64,000 bases of DNA from Blastocystis hominis (taxonomy: Eukaryota; Sar; Bigyra; Opalinata; Blastocystidae), in assembly GCF_000151665.1 (NCBI RefSeq), contig NW_013171820.1:62001-126000 (forward strand), given 5' to 3'. The position numbers and the translations under genes were made by a program. The notes under the pieces are model-generated. The model worked only from the letters and a program-made list of their open reading frames with translations, ran no database searches and was not told the DNA's origin. Below are positions 46,501 to 59,884 of the stretch, one piece after another (the first letter of the stretch is position 1; the number at the start of each line of letters is the position of its first letter).

Positions 46501-49500
46501 TCCACCATCCACACCAATCTTCTAACGGCGTCCGAACATGTCCTCACGCACACCGCTAGCGACCACTGGGCCTTTGCGTCGTTTGTTCTTCCGGAGCGAT
46601 CGGACGCTCTGTGGATCGTCCGCATCACCTATCACGCAACGAAAGAGCCGCAGCTGATCGTTGGAATCATCGAGGAGACGCAGGACTCCGGTTCACTCAT
46701 CGAGCGTCGCTCACATGTAGACGAAGTGAATTACGAAACGTTTCTGGGCAGCGATAAAAACACGTGGGGCTACAAAACATCAGGGCAGCTGTATCTTTTT
46801 TTATCTCCTCCTTTGATTGGCTAGATTCCACGGGAATCAATGCACGGGCAACGTGATTCGATCGAGCCCTCAATCCTCGCTCGTGTTCATCTTCGACGGC
46901 ATCCAGCGCGAAATTCGCCTCCAAATCGACTCCATGAACCACGTGACGCTCTTCGACTCGCTCCCAGAACACTGGATCCCCGCGATTGCTCTTCTCCGCG
47001 AAGGTGATTCGGCTTCTGTGGATCTTCTCCCCTCGATCACGTCGGTCTCGCAAGAAACGCGTTGGTGCGACCTGTACAAATCCTACAAAGGCGACGTGTA
47101 TCTGGCAGGAGAAGTGAGTGAAAACGTGGTGCGCGTGGTGGAGTTCGTTCTGCAGGACCTCGTAACGCACTTGAATGAAGGCGAATTGAGCCAGAATCGA
47201 TTGTATGGGATCGAGTGTTGATTGAGACGAAGGCAAAACTATCTGAACGACTTCATTTATCCGATGCTCGCTACGATCTGTCTGGCTTCATTCACCAACG
47301 AGCAGTGGACTCTTCTCTCTTCCAAATGTCTCATTCTCATGAAGCGTCTTCGACTGTTGAACCTCCAAAACCCGTTCAGCGAATTCTTGGAGTGCCTTCT
47401 GGTCCAGTTCCTGTTCTCCTACTCGCAGCCACTTTGCCATTTGACGCTTCTGCAAGGCGCGGTGCATGGGTTGAAAAGCAGCGAATTGGCGACTCACAAG
47501 TTCGGAGAAACGGCCATCGAAGTGGATTGGAACCGCGAAACGGACGAAGAGCATGTGTGTGAAGAAATGATTGGAAACGGAACCACGCGAATGAAACGAT
47601 TATTCGAATTGTTGAATCATTCCTTTCAAATTCCCGCCAATTTGGGCAAAAAATGGGGAGAATTGGCGGGGATTTTTTGTCGATCTTGCTTCACCTTTTG
47701 TTGTCACCATCTCTCCATGATTTCTCTGTATCGGTTCCACGTTTCCCCTTCTCTATAGAATCGATGCCTTTTCCACATACCTTCTCACATCATCATCATC
47801 ATCTCCACTTTCATCTTCCATTTCAACACCCACCATTCTCACCATTCTCTGGAAACACGTCACCTTTCTCTTTTGCTCGCGCGTTTCCAATCTCCAACCC
47901 GATTCGCTCCAGCGAATCATCGATCGAATCCAAACCCTCACACTTCACACCGCTTCCCAATTCGACTTCAACGCCGCCACACGTCCCTCCACTTCTCTCT
48001 CCGTCGATCTCGACGAGACTCCACGCGTAGTTTCGATCGAATTCCTCGACGTGTAGAGCGTTCCAATCCCCATTCAAACATTGTATTCGCTGCCTCGCTC
48101 TTCTGCGATGGTCGAATCAATCGATTTTTCGTCATTGTCTAGTCCGCAGTCTTCCAGTCGCTCGAAGAAGCGTTCAATTCGCCGCTCGCAGCCTCCGAAG
48201 TGCTGCAGACCATGAAAGAGCAGAGCAGTTATGCGATGGAGAAGCTCCAAATCGGAGAAACCATCCGCGAATGTGTGAACGAATTCAGCGAGGAAACGCC
48301 CGTTTCGGTGATTTTGACGTGTTTAAAATGCCTGAAATCGTTCGATTCCTCGCCGATTCCGATGATTTGCATTGAATTGCAGACGGCTCTGCGCGAACAG
48401 CAGCACCACGCGATTTCTTCGCTGGTCCATCTGATCTATTCGATGATCATGAAGGGCATCGCGGAAGGCGACCACTTGCTTTCTCTCGTTTGCTTTCTCT
48501 CCTTCCATTCGACGTAGTTACTCCACATTCTGAACTATGATTGGTCCGAGGAAGACCTCATTTTCCTCCAGCAGCTCGACATTTTCACCACCCTCGAAAC
48601 GCTTCTCCAGAAGCAACTCGAGTTCCACCCCTCCCTTCTCTTTCTCGAGTGCACACTCGACCAAATCGTCATCATGACGCATCGTCTCACCCACTTCTAC
48701 CACCCTCTCGCCGATGCCTCCTCTCCCTCCTCCAGTCGCGAGTCCACGCTCTCTCATTATCGCTCCAACTCCGTCGGGCTTCCCTGCATCGTCTCCCTCA
48801 CCTCCTTCCTCTTCTCGTTGCTCCAGCAGCTCGCCACCAAGCCCGAATTTCAAGGCCTGCTCACCACCTCGATCGTCTCGCGCCTCCTCCAATCGCTCCA
48901 GCTCCTCCTGCCCTCCTCCAAAGAAGGAATCGTCGACTGGATCCAGACGCTCTTCCTCTGCCTCGCCATCTGCGACCCGTCCGCGCAAATCACCATCATC
49001 TCCTCCATCGAGCTCATCCTCCTTCTCATCCCCAACATCTCCGTCCACGACGCCTCCTCCATCACTTCTCAATGCTTCGCCATCCTCGTCGGATGCTTCG
49101 CCAACCTCTTCGCCAGCGACGTCTCCGTCCTCGTTCTCTTCGTGAAGCAGCACGTCTGCGTGCAGCTCGTCCGCCGTCTCCTCCACCTCCCCGTCTGGCA
49201 GTCCATCGCGCAGGACGAGCTTCTCCGCCTGCTCCGCTCCGACGACCCCCACGAAATCCTCGCCGGCTGCAGCGTGCTGGGCGGCGAGCTGATTGGCCTC
49301 TTTCCTGGCGCTCCCGCCACGTTCACGCCGAAGAAACTCCCGGTGAACGAGAAGACGGGGATCGGCGAGATCTACCGGCACGCGGAGAATTGCAAGGTGC
49401 TGGAGATGGATTTGGAGCGGGAAATGGCGACGATCCGGATCTTCCGGACGGGAGAGGAGCGAGAAACGTCGATCTGCTCGCTGGACTACCGTCCGCCGCT

Positions 49501-52500
49501 TCGCGCGGAGCTGCAGTTGTTCTCTGCGTCGCACGTGAATCAGCTGTTCGCGCTGTTCGACGCGCATTGCAGCCCCGATCGAAAGTAGCGATCTCGCCGT
49601 CCATTCAGCCGTTTAGGATGGAAACACACATCCAACACGAGGTGGAATCGCACTTCTTGCAAGTGTCGATCACCAAAGCGATGGAGCGTCTATTCCGCTG
49701 CATGACGTCCATTTCTATCCAGCAGATCGACCTCGACTTCGTCTTCGCTCTCCTCAAACACAGCCTTCGCCTCACTCACACGCCCGGCATTTCCGTCGTC
49801 CCTTTCATGATCCACATCGCCGTCTCCTCCGCCATTTCCCAGTTTTTTTCTCTCTCTCTCCCGCCATTCCGTAGATTCAACGAGTTCACCGCGGTTTTCC
49901 AGCCGTCCTCGCTGCTCCCGATCCCCGCTGCTTCTTCTTCTTCTTTTTCTTCGTCGTCAACTTCGTCGGATTCCTACGCGCCGGTTGAATTCATTCAGTG
50001 GGAAATCGGCCGCGACGGCGAGGCCTGGAAGCCGCTCTCTCGCGACGACTGCGACCTGCTGAACGAGCTGGTGCGAAGCGACGTGGGCGCGTGCGTGGTT
50101 CGCCTGCAAGGAACCGACAAATATCTCCTCGACACACACGAATTCTCGCTCGTTCACATCCATTCCGGGTATCTTTCTTTTTTTAATTTGATGTTTTTTT
50201 CTAATGCATAGAGCGGAGTGGAAGCTACGACAGGGCTCGGCAATTCCTTCCGTGTCGGACATCCTCATCGGCATGGGTTTCACTCCGAACCACGTGGATT
50301 TGGCGGTTCAATGCCACGGCGAAGACATCGAGGCCTGCATTCAATTCATTCTCTCTCTCCAAGCCTCCAGTCCCTCCGCCTCCGATTCCTTCTTCCCCGC
50401 GGAATCCAAATCGGGCGACTCGCTGCGGTCGTCGTACGACTCGGTATTGCTGTGCGTCGCGGACGAGGAATTGCCGAGTTTGACGGAGTTGGATTCGGTG
50501 AAGAAGGATTGCGCGAGCGACACCGAGGGCACCGACCGGTACAAGCGCTGCTATGGGGGCGATCTGAGCCAGATCGATATCTGTGAGGAGATTCTGACGA
50601 GTCATGCGAGCGGAAGCGGGAGTGCGAGCGGAAGCGGGAATGGAAATGCGAATTCCAATGGCAACGCTGCGACCGCACAGAATGGTTCGATCGATCCGGA
50701 GGAGCATTTCATGAACTATCTGTGGACCTACGCGTTCCGCTACGACTTCTGGAGCAAGCAATCGATCCGTACATTCCTCGCCGATCCGTCACTTTTAGGC
50801 CCGAATTCTGGAATTTCCCAATTAGACGCGTGTCGTCGCATCCTCGCCAACCGTATTTCCCCTTCTTCCCCTTTTCTCACATCCAGTCTCCAAGATCGTG
50901 ACCATATTATCGCGGGAAATCCTCGTCCGTCTGCTCCTCCAATCGAATCTCCTCGACGAACTTCCAAAAGAACCCTCCTTTCTCTCCCGCTGCTGGAAAA
51001 TCCTCAAAATCGTCCTCCTCCAAAGCTCCGCCCCTCTCCTCAAGCCCCGTCTCCAATCGCGTCTCCTCGACGCTCTCCCCGACTGGCGAAACGCCCTCGA
51101 ACCGGATCTCTCGAGGGCGTTTCATCTCCTCGCGCTGCCGCAGTACGGCGAGAGCCGCAAGCGCAGCCGCTGCATCGACTTCAACACCGACTGGGACATC
51201 TGCGTGAACCCGCAGCTCCGCGTCCTTCTGGCCGTCTCCACGCTGCTCTCGCCGCAGGCCTGGAGCCCGGAGGCGCGCTCGTTCTTCCAGTGGATCGCCT
51301 CGCAGTGGATCGCTCTGCTCCCCAACGCCTCCTTCATCGTCAACGAAGCCGCCTACACCGCGCTCATCCACTGCGTCCGCGTCGTCGCCGAGGCCAGAGA
51401 GCCGTTTCTGCAGAAGTGGCTCTATCGTCAGCTGCATGGAATAACCGCGGAAGGCGTGGTCGTCGCGGAAATCCAGAAGGAAATCGAGCAGTGGCCGCTC
51501 TACTCGACGCAGCTGCAAAAACTCGTCGAATTGGCGCTGTTGAAGGATTCGTTGCAGCCTGTGGATGAAACGCCCGAAACGGAGAAATGGCATTGTTACC
51601 ACTTTTTGAAAGGAGGAACAATAACCGTGAAAAACCGATTATTGTTCCCGTCCTGGACGTTCGAGTTTTCCATCCGCGTCGATGAAACGCTCGGCGAAAC
51701 GCCCTTAATAGTGTGCAGCGAATCAGAAAGTGTGTTCCAATTCGTCCGAACCGAATCCAATGAGATCGTGTTCCAGTTCCTCGGCGAGAACGAATCCATT
51801 TCCTTCCTCTGCGATCTCCCCGCGGGATCCTGGACGCACTTCGCGTTCGTGGTGGACGCCGTGACTACCGTTTCATCCCTCCTCGCGATCTGATTGGTAG
51901 AGCTGCACCTTCTACGCCAACGGCTTTCCTCAGCCCCCCCAGATTTTCTCGTCGCCCTGCCATCTGCAGGCGCTGGGCAGTCTCCAGAACACACAAGCCT
52001 TCGACCTCTGCGAGGTCCGACTGTGGGCCTGCGCGCGCCCCGCGTCGCTCCTGCAGTCCTTCCAGAAAACAGAGCTCTCTCTACCGCTTGTAGGCCCCTT
52101 CTTGACGCTGTATCTGCCGTCGATCGCGAGGAAGGACGCGGCGTTCCAGCCGACCGACTTGCTGAACAGAGGAACGCGGTTCCACGCGCAGAACGTGGAG
52201 TTCCGGACCGGAGAAGCGGAGGTGTTCCGGTCGGTGCAGCCGAAGGAGACGCTGCTGTTCGATTACCGGGGCGTGTGGCGGTTCGACGCGGCGGATTGGA
52301 TGAGCGGGAACTGGAACCAGGCGTGGAGCGTGGAGTGTCAGATTCGATGCTACCACGCGTTCGATTATTACCGAGCGGAAATACTGTTACTCGACGAGCT
52401 GACGGCCATCGAGATGGCGGGCGAGGCCGAGAAAGACTCGGCAATTCTGCGCACGACGCAGATCCACAGTTTGAATCCACTCACCGAGAATTGGATCACG

Positions 52501-55500
52501 CATTTGCGACTTGTTTTATCGCTTTCCCACCCCTTCACGTTCTCCTTCCAATCCACCTTCCCTTTCCACGTTTCTCCGATGAAACCGCCCACCTCGATCG
52601 GGTTCCACGTTTCCCTACACTCCTCCATTCTCGACGTTCCTTCCGCCACGCTCGTCCTCAACAAATCCGAAGTCAAACAATGGGGAATGGCCATGGCGGT
52701 CCTCCATCCCGCCCAGCGCACCGCGGTGATTCCTCAGGGCATCACTACGGGCACGTGGGCGTGGGATATTTCGATTAAACGTTGCTCTACACAATACATG
52801 GGGGTCGGAATCGCGTCTCTCGGAACCAAATTCACCTCCTATCTAGGCAGAGACTTCACCGGATGGGCCTTTCAGCCCACCGGAGAGAAGTGGCATGCCA
52901 ACGTCGGCACGCCGTACGGCCCGCCACGGCCGTCCTACAGCGAGGGCGACACGATAACCGTGGAAATCGACATGGATCGAGGCGAGCTTTCCTTCTACAA
53001 AAACAATTTGTTCTTAGGCGTCGCGTTCGACAACGTGCGCCAGAGCGCCGTCGCCTCGAAGTACGGCGTCTTCCCCGCGGTTACGTGCTATCGATCGGGA
53101 GACATGCTGGAATCGCGGGGATTTCGGAATGGCGAAATCACGGACTATTTTTCGTCGCTGGATATGTTAAATCGCGTGAAATGGACGCAGATGTGGTCGA
53201 ATGGAAAACGCCACGGATACGGAATGATCGAATATCAGAGCGGAGAAAAGTGGCACCGCGTTTGGAGAAACGGAGTTCCCGATGACCTCGTTGTGATCGA
53301 AAATGATGGAACGTGGAAAATTGAATTGTTGAATTGTGACGAACTCACTCATTCCGAAAACCAAATCGATGTGGAGGCCTATTTTGGACGAGCCGTCTCG
53401 ATGGACGAATCCCTCGTCGCTCTGCTTCGAGCCATCGAATTACCCCCGATTTCTGCATCTCCAGAAATCAACACGATGGTGACCGTCAGCGGAGCTGGCC
53501 AGCTTTTCCCATCCCAGCTCTTCACGTTCTCGCCGGCGCACTGCGCCGCTGGAATCGAGCTGAGCGACGATTTGCTTTCCGCTCGCTGCGCCACCAATAA
53601 TCGATGCATGGTGCTCGGCTCCCGCGGTTTTACCAGCGGAAAAGTGTACTGGGAAGTGTCCGTGGAGAACTGCGACTACGGAACACTATTCATCGGGGTG
53701 GCGGGGAAATTGGCGGGGAGCAGTCATCAGTGCTGGCGCGATTACGGGTTCGTAAGCAATCGGTCGTTCCAGGACCACGCCAATGAATACTTCTACGGCG
53801 TGCAGTTCTACAAGGGCGACGTGATCGGGGTTTTGCTGGACATGGATCACGGCGAACTCTCCTTCTTCAAGCAAGGCAAGGACTTGTACTACTCGCATCA
53901 TTCGCTGCTGTCGTTCGGCGTGGCGGCTCGCAATCTTCACTCGAATGGAGGCGAGCTGCAGGTGATTCCGCTGTTCCCGTCGATCGGATTCAAGCGCTGC
54001 GGCGACGCCGTGACGCTGCGGAATATGAAAGGCGTGGAGGAGAGCGGGAACGACGCGGAGGGAAGTCTGAAGCAGGTGCGATTTGCGTATCATTTGATGC
54101 GAGCGATGTATGTGGGGAACCCGGAATTGCTTCCTTCCTTTGTGAGAGAGAGTATTGTGAGGGAGTATAGGAGAAAGAACGTGAAGACGGTGCTGGCGAG
54201 GGGAGCGATTCGAGTGGAGATCGATACGTCGCAGGAGAGGCTTGATCGGGTTTTGAGGGAGCGAAATCGGCTGAAAATCGGGCAGTTGATGAATGGAAGG
54301 AATGGGGTGAAGCGGATTGTGGGGACGAAGTTCGATCAGATTTGGTACCAGTGCGAAAACCATGACAGCTATTGGTATTTTAACGTGAACGAAATGAAGG
54401 CGATTTTGCGTGGAGGCGAAGTGAATCAAAACGAATCATTGAATGAATCATTGAATGAATCAATGAATGAATCCATCGATTTGAATGAATCCATCGATTT
54501 GAATGAATCATTGAATCCATTGAATCATCAATTGAATGAGTCAACCAACGAATCCTTCGATGCATCCATCGCTTTCAATGCATCGCTCCCTAATTCCACC
54601 GACTCTCCTCCCTCTCCCTCCGATTCCTCCACCCGCAAAGACCCCGACTGGAGTTTCATTCTGAAATCGATTTGCCGCGGGGACCACCACGGGCTCGCGG
54701 GCTCCGCTCTGCGCCTGCTGAACCAGAGCGTGCCCTCCTTCCTCCCCTTCACCCCGCTCACCTGGAAGAACGCGCCGTTCTTCGCCTCCTCGCCCGTGTT
54801 CTCCGCTCTGCCCTCGCTCTCCACGCTCTTCCTCGCCTTCAAACCGCTCCTCTCCTTCTCCTCCAAAAAACTCCTCTGGCAAACCGTCCTCACCGCCACC
54901 GCCGCTCACGCCATGAAGCTCTCCGACGGCGTGCAGACTCCGCTCACCGTTCCTGAGGTCAAGATCAACCGCATCGCGGCGCGGCGCAGCCAGCAGAGCA
55001 ACGAGTCGCGCAGCGACATCCTCACGAAGTCCGTTCTGAACCAGATGATTTCGTCGATGGAAGTCGTCCCCGTCGCGAGCTTTCGAAGAGAATTCGGCCA
55101 CGCGGAGGACGCTGGCCAAAAACGGAGCTTTTTTGTGAGGCTGATCGGAGAAGGCGTGTATGATAGCGGCGGTCCGTACCGCGAAATGATCGAGACAGCG
55201 ATCTCGTTTGAGCCGTTGTACGTGTTGAATTTGGCCCGGAAATCGGCGAACAACGAGAACAATCTCACCAACGACGAAACGTTCGAAATCATAAACAACA
55301 ACGACACAGACAACCCGCCCAACACACGACGCATGCAGTTCTATTGGGGCGTTCTGCTCGGCGTGGCGATCCGCGGCGCGATCTCCGTCTCGCTTCCCCT
55401 CTCCTCGATCTTCTACAAAAGCGTAGCCAACGAACCACTCAATCAAAACGACATCGAGAACGTCGACCTCGGCGTTGTCCACATGCAGACCAACTGGGAC

Positions 55501-56127
55501 GAAGTCCTCGCCGCCTTCGGATCCACCTCCGAGATCATCGACGTTTTGCCCCTCAACCGACTCGACAAAACCAAACTTCTCTTCTGGGTGGACCGCGAAC
55601 CGCGGTCTTTATGGTTCCAGCGCGTCTTTCGCGCCGTGCTCACGCAGAAATGGACAGATTGCGAGCTCGTGGTGCGCGGCATGGGCGCCGTGCTGCCTCT
55701 CCAGTGGATCATGCTCTTCACACACGCAGAACTCAAAACACTCATCTGTGGAAACGAGGAAATCGAGGTCCGCGACCTCCAGGAAATCGCGGAATACGCG
55801 GAAGGCGTCGACGTGCACGGCGACGTCATTCGACGCTTCTGGAACGTCGTGGAGGGGCTTTCCAGCGAGGACCGCGGGAAACTACTCGAGTTTGTGTGCG
55901 CGCGAAGCCGAATTCCCGCGCCGCCGCACCCGCCAATTTCGTTTAAAATCGCGGTTGTGAAGGGCGGCGATGAAATGCTGCCGCAGAGCCAGACGTGCTT
56001 CTCGATCCTGAAGATCCCGGCGTATTCGTCGGAGGAGGTGATGAGGAAGCAGCTGCTGTATGCGATTTATAACGCGCCGACGATGGAGCTGGACGTGCAA
56101 TTGCATGATGCGGAAGGATGGGAATAA
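43573..56127 (+). CDS. Giant SPRY/UBA/HECT-type E3 ubiquitin ligase
   Basis: One gene of about 12.5 kb (roughly 4000 aa) with many ~30-nt introns. Examples are a 31-nt intron near 44990 joining NDRIQKR to FRTINVNH, and one near 51870 joining VTT to SCTFYANG. The last exon (about 51899-56127) is uninterrupted. Order: helical N-terminal repeats; SPRY-like domains (about 45.6-46.1 kb and 46.5-47.1 kb); armadillo-type helices; a UBA-like motif (DILIGMGFTPNHVDLAVQC, 50.25 kb); a LamG-like domain (51.6-52.1 kb). Next come two clear SPRY domains with DMDRGELSFYKN and DMDHGELSFFKQG, with a MORN-like unit (NGKRHGYGMIEY) between them. The C-terminal HECT domain has FRREFGHAEDAG, DSGGPYREMIE and the catalytic LPQSQTCFSILKIPAYSS. 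Resembles HECTD4/HERC-class ligases. Ends TAA 56125-56127. Confidence 0.85.
54421..54560 (+). repeat. TTGAATGAA satellite, copy 3 (inside a HECT-ligase exon)
   Basis: About 140 nt of ATTGAATGAATC-type repeat in frame, coding NESLNESLNESMNESIDLNESIDLNES-like Asn-Glu-Ser units between a SPRY domain and the HECT region. It is the same repeat family as the intronic arrays. An in-frame, stop-free intron cannot be excluded because the segment begins GTGAATC. Confidence 0.85.
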
Positions 56128-56255
56128 TGCGCGTATGCATGTGTATATATTTGTTTATTTATTTATTATTTTTTTTGTTTGGTTGTTTGTTTCCTTACAT
56201 TTTTAATTCGATTTCGTGAAATGGTGAGGAATAAGAATCATTTCATGCAAAAAAG

Positions 56256-57024
56256 ATGAGACTTCATTTGCTTCTTGTCTTATTCGTGCTTTTCACAGCG
56301 TACTCTAAAGTATGGAATGCTCAAATGGGGAGTTGAGACTCTAGAAAGTCACAGTTGAACTTGAAGACGAGCGCGCGCTTTTAGATGGATCAACTGAGTC
56401 AAAGTGGTATTGTAGAAAGGTTCTTTTTCCAAAATACGTTGAATCGCTGCTTGGAGTCATTCCTTTCAAAAAATCATTCCAGTGCCTCCTTCCCGGTCTT
56501 TCTGGGGAATCTACATACGATGCAGTTCTAATTGATGAGATATCCGAGCCTACAAGTATTCCGTACGCAGCGGAGTTTTATTTTTAGAAAAACATGGAAT
56601 CTATAATTTGTACATTATTAGTGCGAAATCAGCCTCGTCTCTTTTCGAGAATTACAACCTGACAGAATTTGTTAATTTCTATTGTTTGTCCACCTTGCAT
56701 ACTGCGTGTCCGCAAGGTTTTTCCGTGATCCAAAGCTTGAAGGAGATCAGACTTCACTCACCTTTTATCTTAGTTCGTCCACAGGATAACGCTGTCGATG
56801 TGGAGGAGCGGATTTACGTATAGTCGCCTCTAACACTGGACGATGTGAATCAATACGTTCATCGTGCTGGCTTAAAAACGCTTCGTTCGCATATTTTGAT
56901 TCAGGAAGAAGAAGAATTGCCAATTCTCTATGCAATCATCTTGATTGCCGGATCGACCGTTCTATTCCTCGGCTTCCTTTGTGCTACTTGGTGTTGGCAT
57001 GGAGCAAAAGAGAAGAAGGAATAA
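56256..57024 (+). CDS. Type I membrane glycoprotein of unknown family
   Basis: Introns of 35, 32 and 30 nt leave exactly 224 codons (223 aa). A signal peptide (MRLHLLLVLFVLFTAYS) is followed by a ~150-aa lumenal domain with KVTVELEDERALLDGSTESK, FPKYVESLLGVIPFKKSFQC and KKHGIYNLYIISAKSASSLF, and three or four cysteines. Then comes one span (LPILYAIILIAGSTVLFLGFL) and a short basic tail ending AKEKKE. The third intron removes the TAG at 56821-56823 and joins PQDNA to SPLTLDD. The layout suggests an ER/Golgi or surface protein; I recognise no family. It sits 128 nt after the HECT gene and 56 nt before the TPR-thioredoxin gene. Confidence 0.75.
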
Positions 57025-57080
57025 GCAGAACATTTTGGAAGGTTCTAGAGATACAATAGTTTTGGCACATATTAAGTTTC

Positions 57081-58290
57081 ATGTTTGAGAAAATAATCGA
57101 TTTGATTGAGCATCCTGAGGATTACCAGGATGTAGAAGCGTACCTAGCTCCTGGAATCGATTTCTCCATAGTGCTTATAAAGATGCGACCAGTGCGCTCG
57201 ATGACTATCTGAAATCGGATTCGCAGGATAAAACCGCTCTCGAATTGAAGGTGAGAATTCTGTTAAGGACTCGCCGCTACAATTACGCCAAGCAGGTAGC
57301 AAAAACTCTTTTAATGCTTGGCGGAGAAGAGTCGCAGTATCTCTATTATTATGGATTTGCTCTTTTGTGCTCAGGTGATTTCGAAGGAGCATACAGCACA
57401 TTCCACCGTGCCTATTCTCTGGATCCAGACGGCAGTTACTCTTTTGGAAGCCTCGCTCGCCAGTCGAAGGAATTGAACAATCTGAAAAAGAAGGGAAATG
57501 ACTTGGTATCGCAGGGGAAAACGGAAGAAGCCGTCGCAGAATACACAAAAGTATATTGTTTATTGTTTAGTAGGGGGAAGAGTGTAACAAATAGGGCATT
57601 GAGCTCTGCAACTCCAAGGAACTGCAGTGTGGCTACGTCTTCCTGAACAATCGCGCTGCCTGCTACATGAATCAGCAGCGATACGAGCAAGCCTTGCAAG
57701 ATCTCGATGCCTCGCTCCTTCAGTTCCCGTTCTCTCCCAAGACGTATCTTCGCGAGATTCGCTGCATTCAGCAGCAGAATTTGCAAGAACGACTGAGTGT
57801 AATTCCTTCCTATTATGTAAATGCTTTGTTTTGCGGTCGGTATTCCGACCCTGCGCTTCGCACCACTAAACGAGATTACATCCAATTCTTAAAACAACAC
57901 AATGCTTTCCAGAGCAATGTCCAACCCATTTCGAATGATCACGAGCTCTCTCGCGTTCTCCGCATTAATCCGGGAACGCTGATCGTTCTAGACATTTTCG
58001 CGTCGTGGTGTGGACCTTGCAAGGTCACATTCGAGTTTTGGAATAACATGTAGAAGCTGGCGCCGTTACTTGATGAAATGAGCGTTACTCATCCTTCTGT
58101 GATCTTTTTGAAGGTGGATGGAGATAAAGTCCGCGAAGTCTCATCGAAGTATCAAGTCGAAGGTTTCCCGACGATATTGTTGATTCGAAACGAGAAAGTG
58201 GTTGACAAAGTGGTGGGATATGCGCCGGAGGACATTGAAAGCAAAATCGAAGGCAAGTTGGAGATGGAGATGGATTTGGTCTATGCCTAA
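57081..58290 (+). CDS. TPR-thioredoxin fusion protein
   Basis: Introns of 32, 44 and 30 nt leave exactly 368 codons (367 aa). N-terminal half: tetratricopeptide repeats (SQYLYYYGFALLCSGDFEGA, KKKGNDLVSQGKTEEAVAEY, VFLNNRAACYMNQQRYEQAL). C-terminal half: a thioredoxin domain with IVLDIFASWCGPCKKLAPLL, VIFLKVDGDKVREVSSKYQV and VEGFPTILLIR (cis-Pro). The active-site CGPC is intact and the third intron follows directly after CGPCK. No signal peptide, so it should be cytosolic. The layout resembles plant TTL/TDX proteins, which act as redox-controlled co-chaperones or holdases. TPRs of this type often bind Hsp70/Hsp90 tails. Ends TAA 58288-58290. Confidence 0.88.
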
Positions 58291-58436
58291 ACATCCGGAT
58301 GATTCTCTTATTGGTACTCGTTTTTGTTTATGATGTATCTATCAATCGGAAACTCATTACCAATTTTAATATACTTTTGATTGTTTGTTAGAATGACAAA
58401 AATCGAGACTTTTTTGGATTTCCTCAGAATAATCTG

Positions 58437-59840
58437 ATGGAGAACGCAAACACTGCTCTGGATGAACTGAAGATGATCGTCAGCGGGATGGATACAAAAG
58501 CGTCCCAGCTTGCCGTGAAGAGGATTAAGGAGATACTGGACGAGAATCCTCAGATTGTAAATGAAGCATGCAGACATATAGAAGTATTTTTCAAAGACGT
58601 AATTGGTTTTGCTCGGGATTTACGATTCTAGGCCCCTGTGCAACATAAACGCTCGATTTTATTTCTACTCGACTATCTATTCAGTTTCCGGATGATCAAT
58701 GTGTTAAACTACTTTTGTTCTTCTCTTCCCAGTATTCTCGGGTCGTACTATGAATCTGTTCGATTTGATTGTTCGAATTAATAAACAGGCTGGAGATGAG
58801 TTCCGAAAGGAATTAGGTTTTATCGTAGGAAAATGGTATCAGCAAGGACTCGTTCCTTACTACATCATCGACTTAATCAACGTACTTTCCGTTCCTTTTC
58901 TCACATCCACAGCGGAAAATCTACTCCATCTGCACATCTCCCGAAGAACAGCAATCCTGGCACATGAACTTAATGACGAAAGTAATTCCTCGCCAAGCGC
59001 AGCCCGCGCCTCCCATGCCCCAGCCCAGCCAGCAGGTGTTAGTATACGACGGCATCGACACAACGAAAAGCGAGCTGAACGCTCTGTTCACAATCAACTC
59101 GGATTTGCTCGAACGCAAAGTCCACGCCGTAAATCCGCGCGCTTTTCGCTCACAAACAGACCGTTCAGAGCCATTTCGAATACGTGCGTGACGTCTTCCT
59201 CTACCAACTCGAACAAAACAAGCGGAACAATGTTCCGCAGCCGGAGATCCGGCCGATCGCCGCAAATCCGGACATCGGTCCGATGCATTTCGATTTCGAC
59301 TGGGAAAAAGATCGAAAAACGCTGCAGAGCGAAGGGCGACGCTACTTCTTCAACCTCGAAAAGAGCTACCGCTTCTCCTGCGATCACTGCGGCGTGCTCA
59401 TTCGAAACGAAGTGGAAGTAGGAGGGATTTTTGGAATTCCAGAAATAGTACAAAGCGCATTTGTCGAACCATCTGCGCAATCGCGAGCTTTTCGAGCGGC
59501 AGAAGGTCAGTCGCGGCTGGCTGAAGCGGCACGTGGACTGGATCGATGAGGGCCGTCGGAAGGATATTCTGGAGGAAAAAGAACGAGTGGGGATGGGAAG
59601 AACGTTTGAGAATAGGAGCCGAGCGCTCGCGTGATGTACGATTTGAATTATCTGCGGTGCGGAATCTGCGGAGAGCAGCTGGAGACGGAGAATGTGAACG
59701 ATGGCGTGGATAATGGGTTGTTGTAGGGGAGAAGGAAGGGAGCGAGGTGTAGCTTTAAGGACGTGGTGCGACCGGATCCGCAGGGACCGATTTATCACAA
59801 GGGATGCTATCGGATTCAGCAGAAACAGAGGGGAATGTGA
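58437..59840 (+). CDS. PCF11: Pcf11-like mRNA 3'-end processing factor
   Basis: Seven introns (48, 49, 31, 31, 37, 29, 33 nt) leave exactly 382 codons (381 aa). N-terminal CTD-interacting domain: MENANTALDELKMIVSGMD, QIVNEACRHIEAPVQHKRS, ILFLLDYLF (the LYLxDSI strand), FRKELGFIVGKWYQQGLVP. Then a Pro/Gln linker and two zinc-finger-type modules: FSCDHCGVLIRNEYKAHLSN...H and LRCGICGEQLETEN...YHKGC, flanking a W-x3-H-x2-W segment (RGWLKRHVDWIDEG) as in Pcf11. Pcf11 couples Pol II CTD to cleavage and polyadenylation. In this organism that process also appears to create stop codons, so this gene is directly relevant to that trait. Followed by TGTTTGTT at 59877. Confidence 0.8.
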
Positions 59841-59876
59841 AGAGAGAGAGAGGGAGTGGAATAGAATGGAATGATG

Positions 59877-59884
59877 TGTTTGTT
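59877..59884 (+). terminator. TGTTTGTT poly(A)-site motif of the Pcf11-like gene
   Basis: Exact octamer 37 nt after the TGA stop codon. Confidence 0.7.

Noticed and set aside
48541-50211. 556-codon plus-strand ORF rich in Arg, Pro, Ser and His
   Set aside because: Alternative frame of the HECT gene; the true frame there has helical repeats (FLFSLLQQLATKPEFQGLLT).
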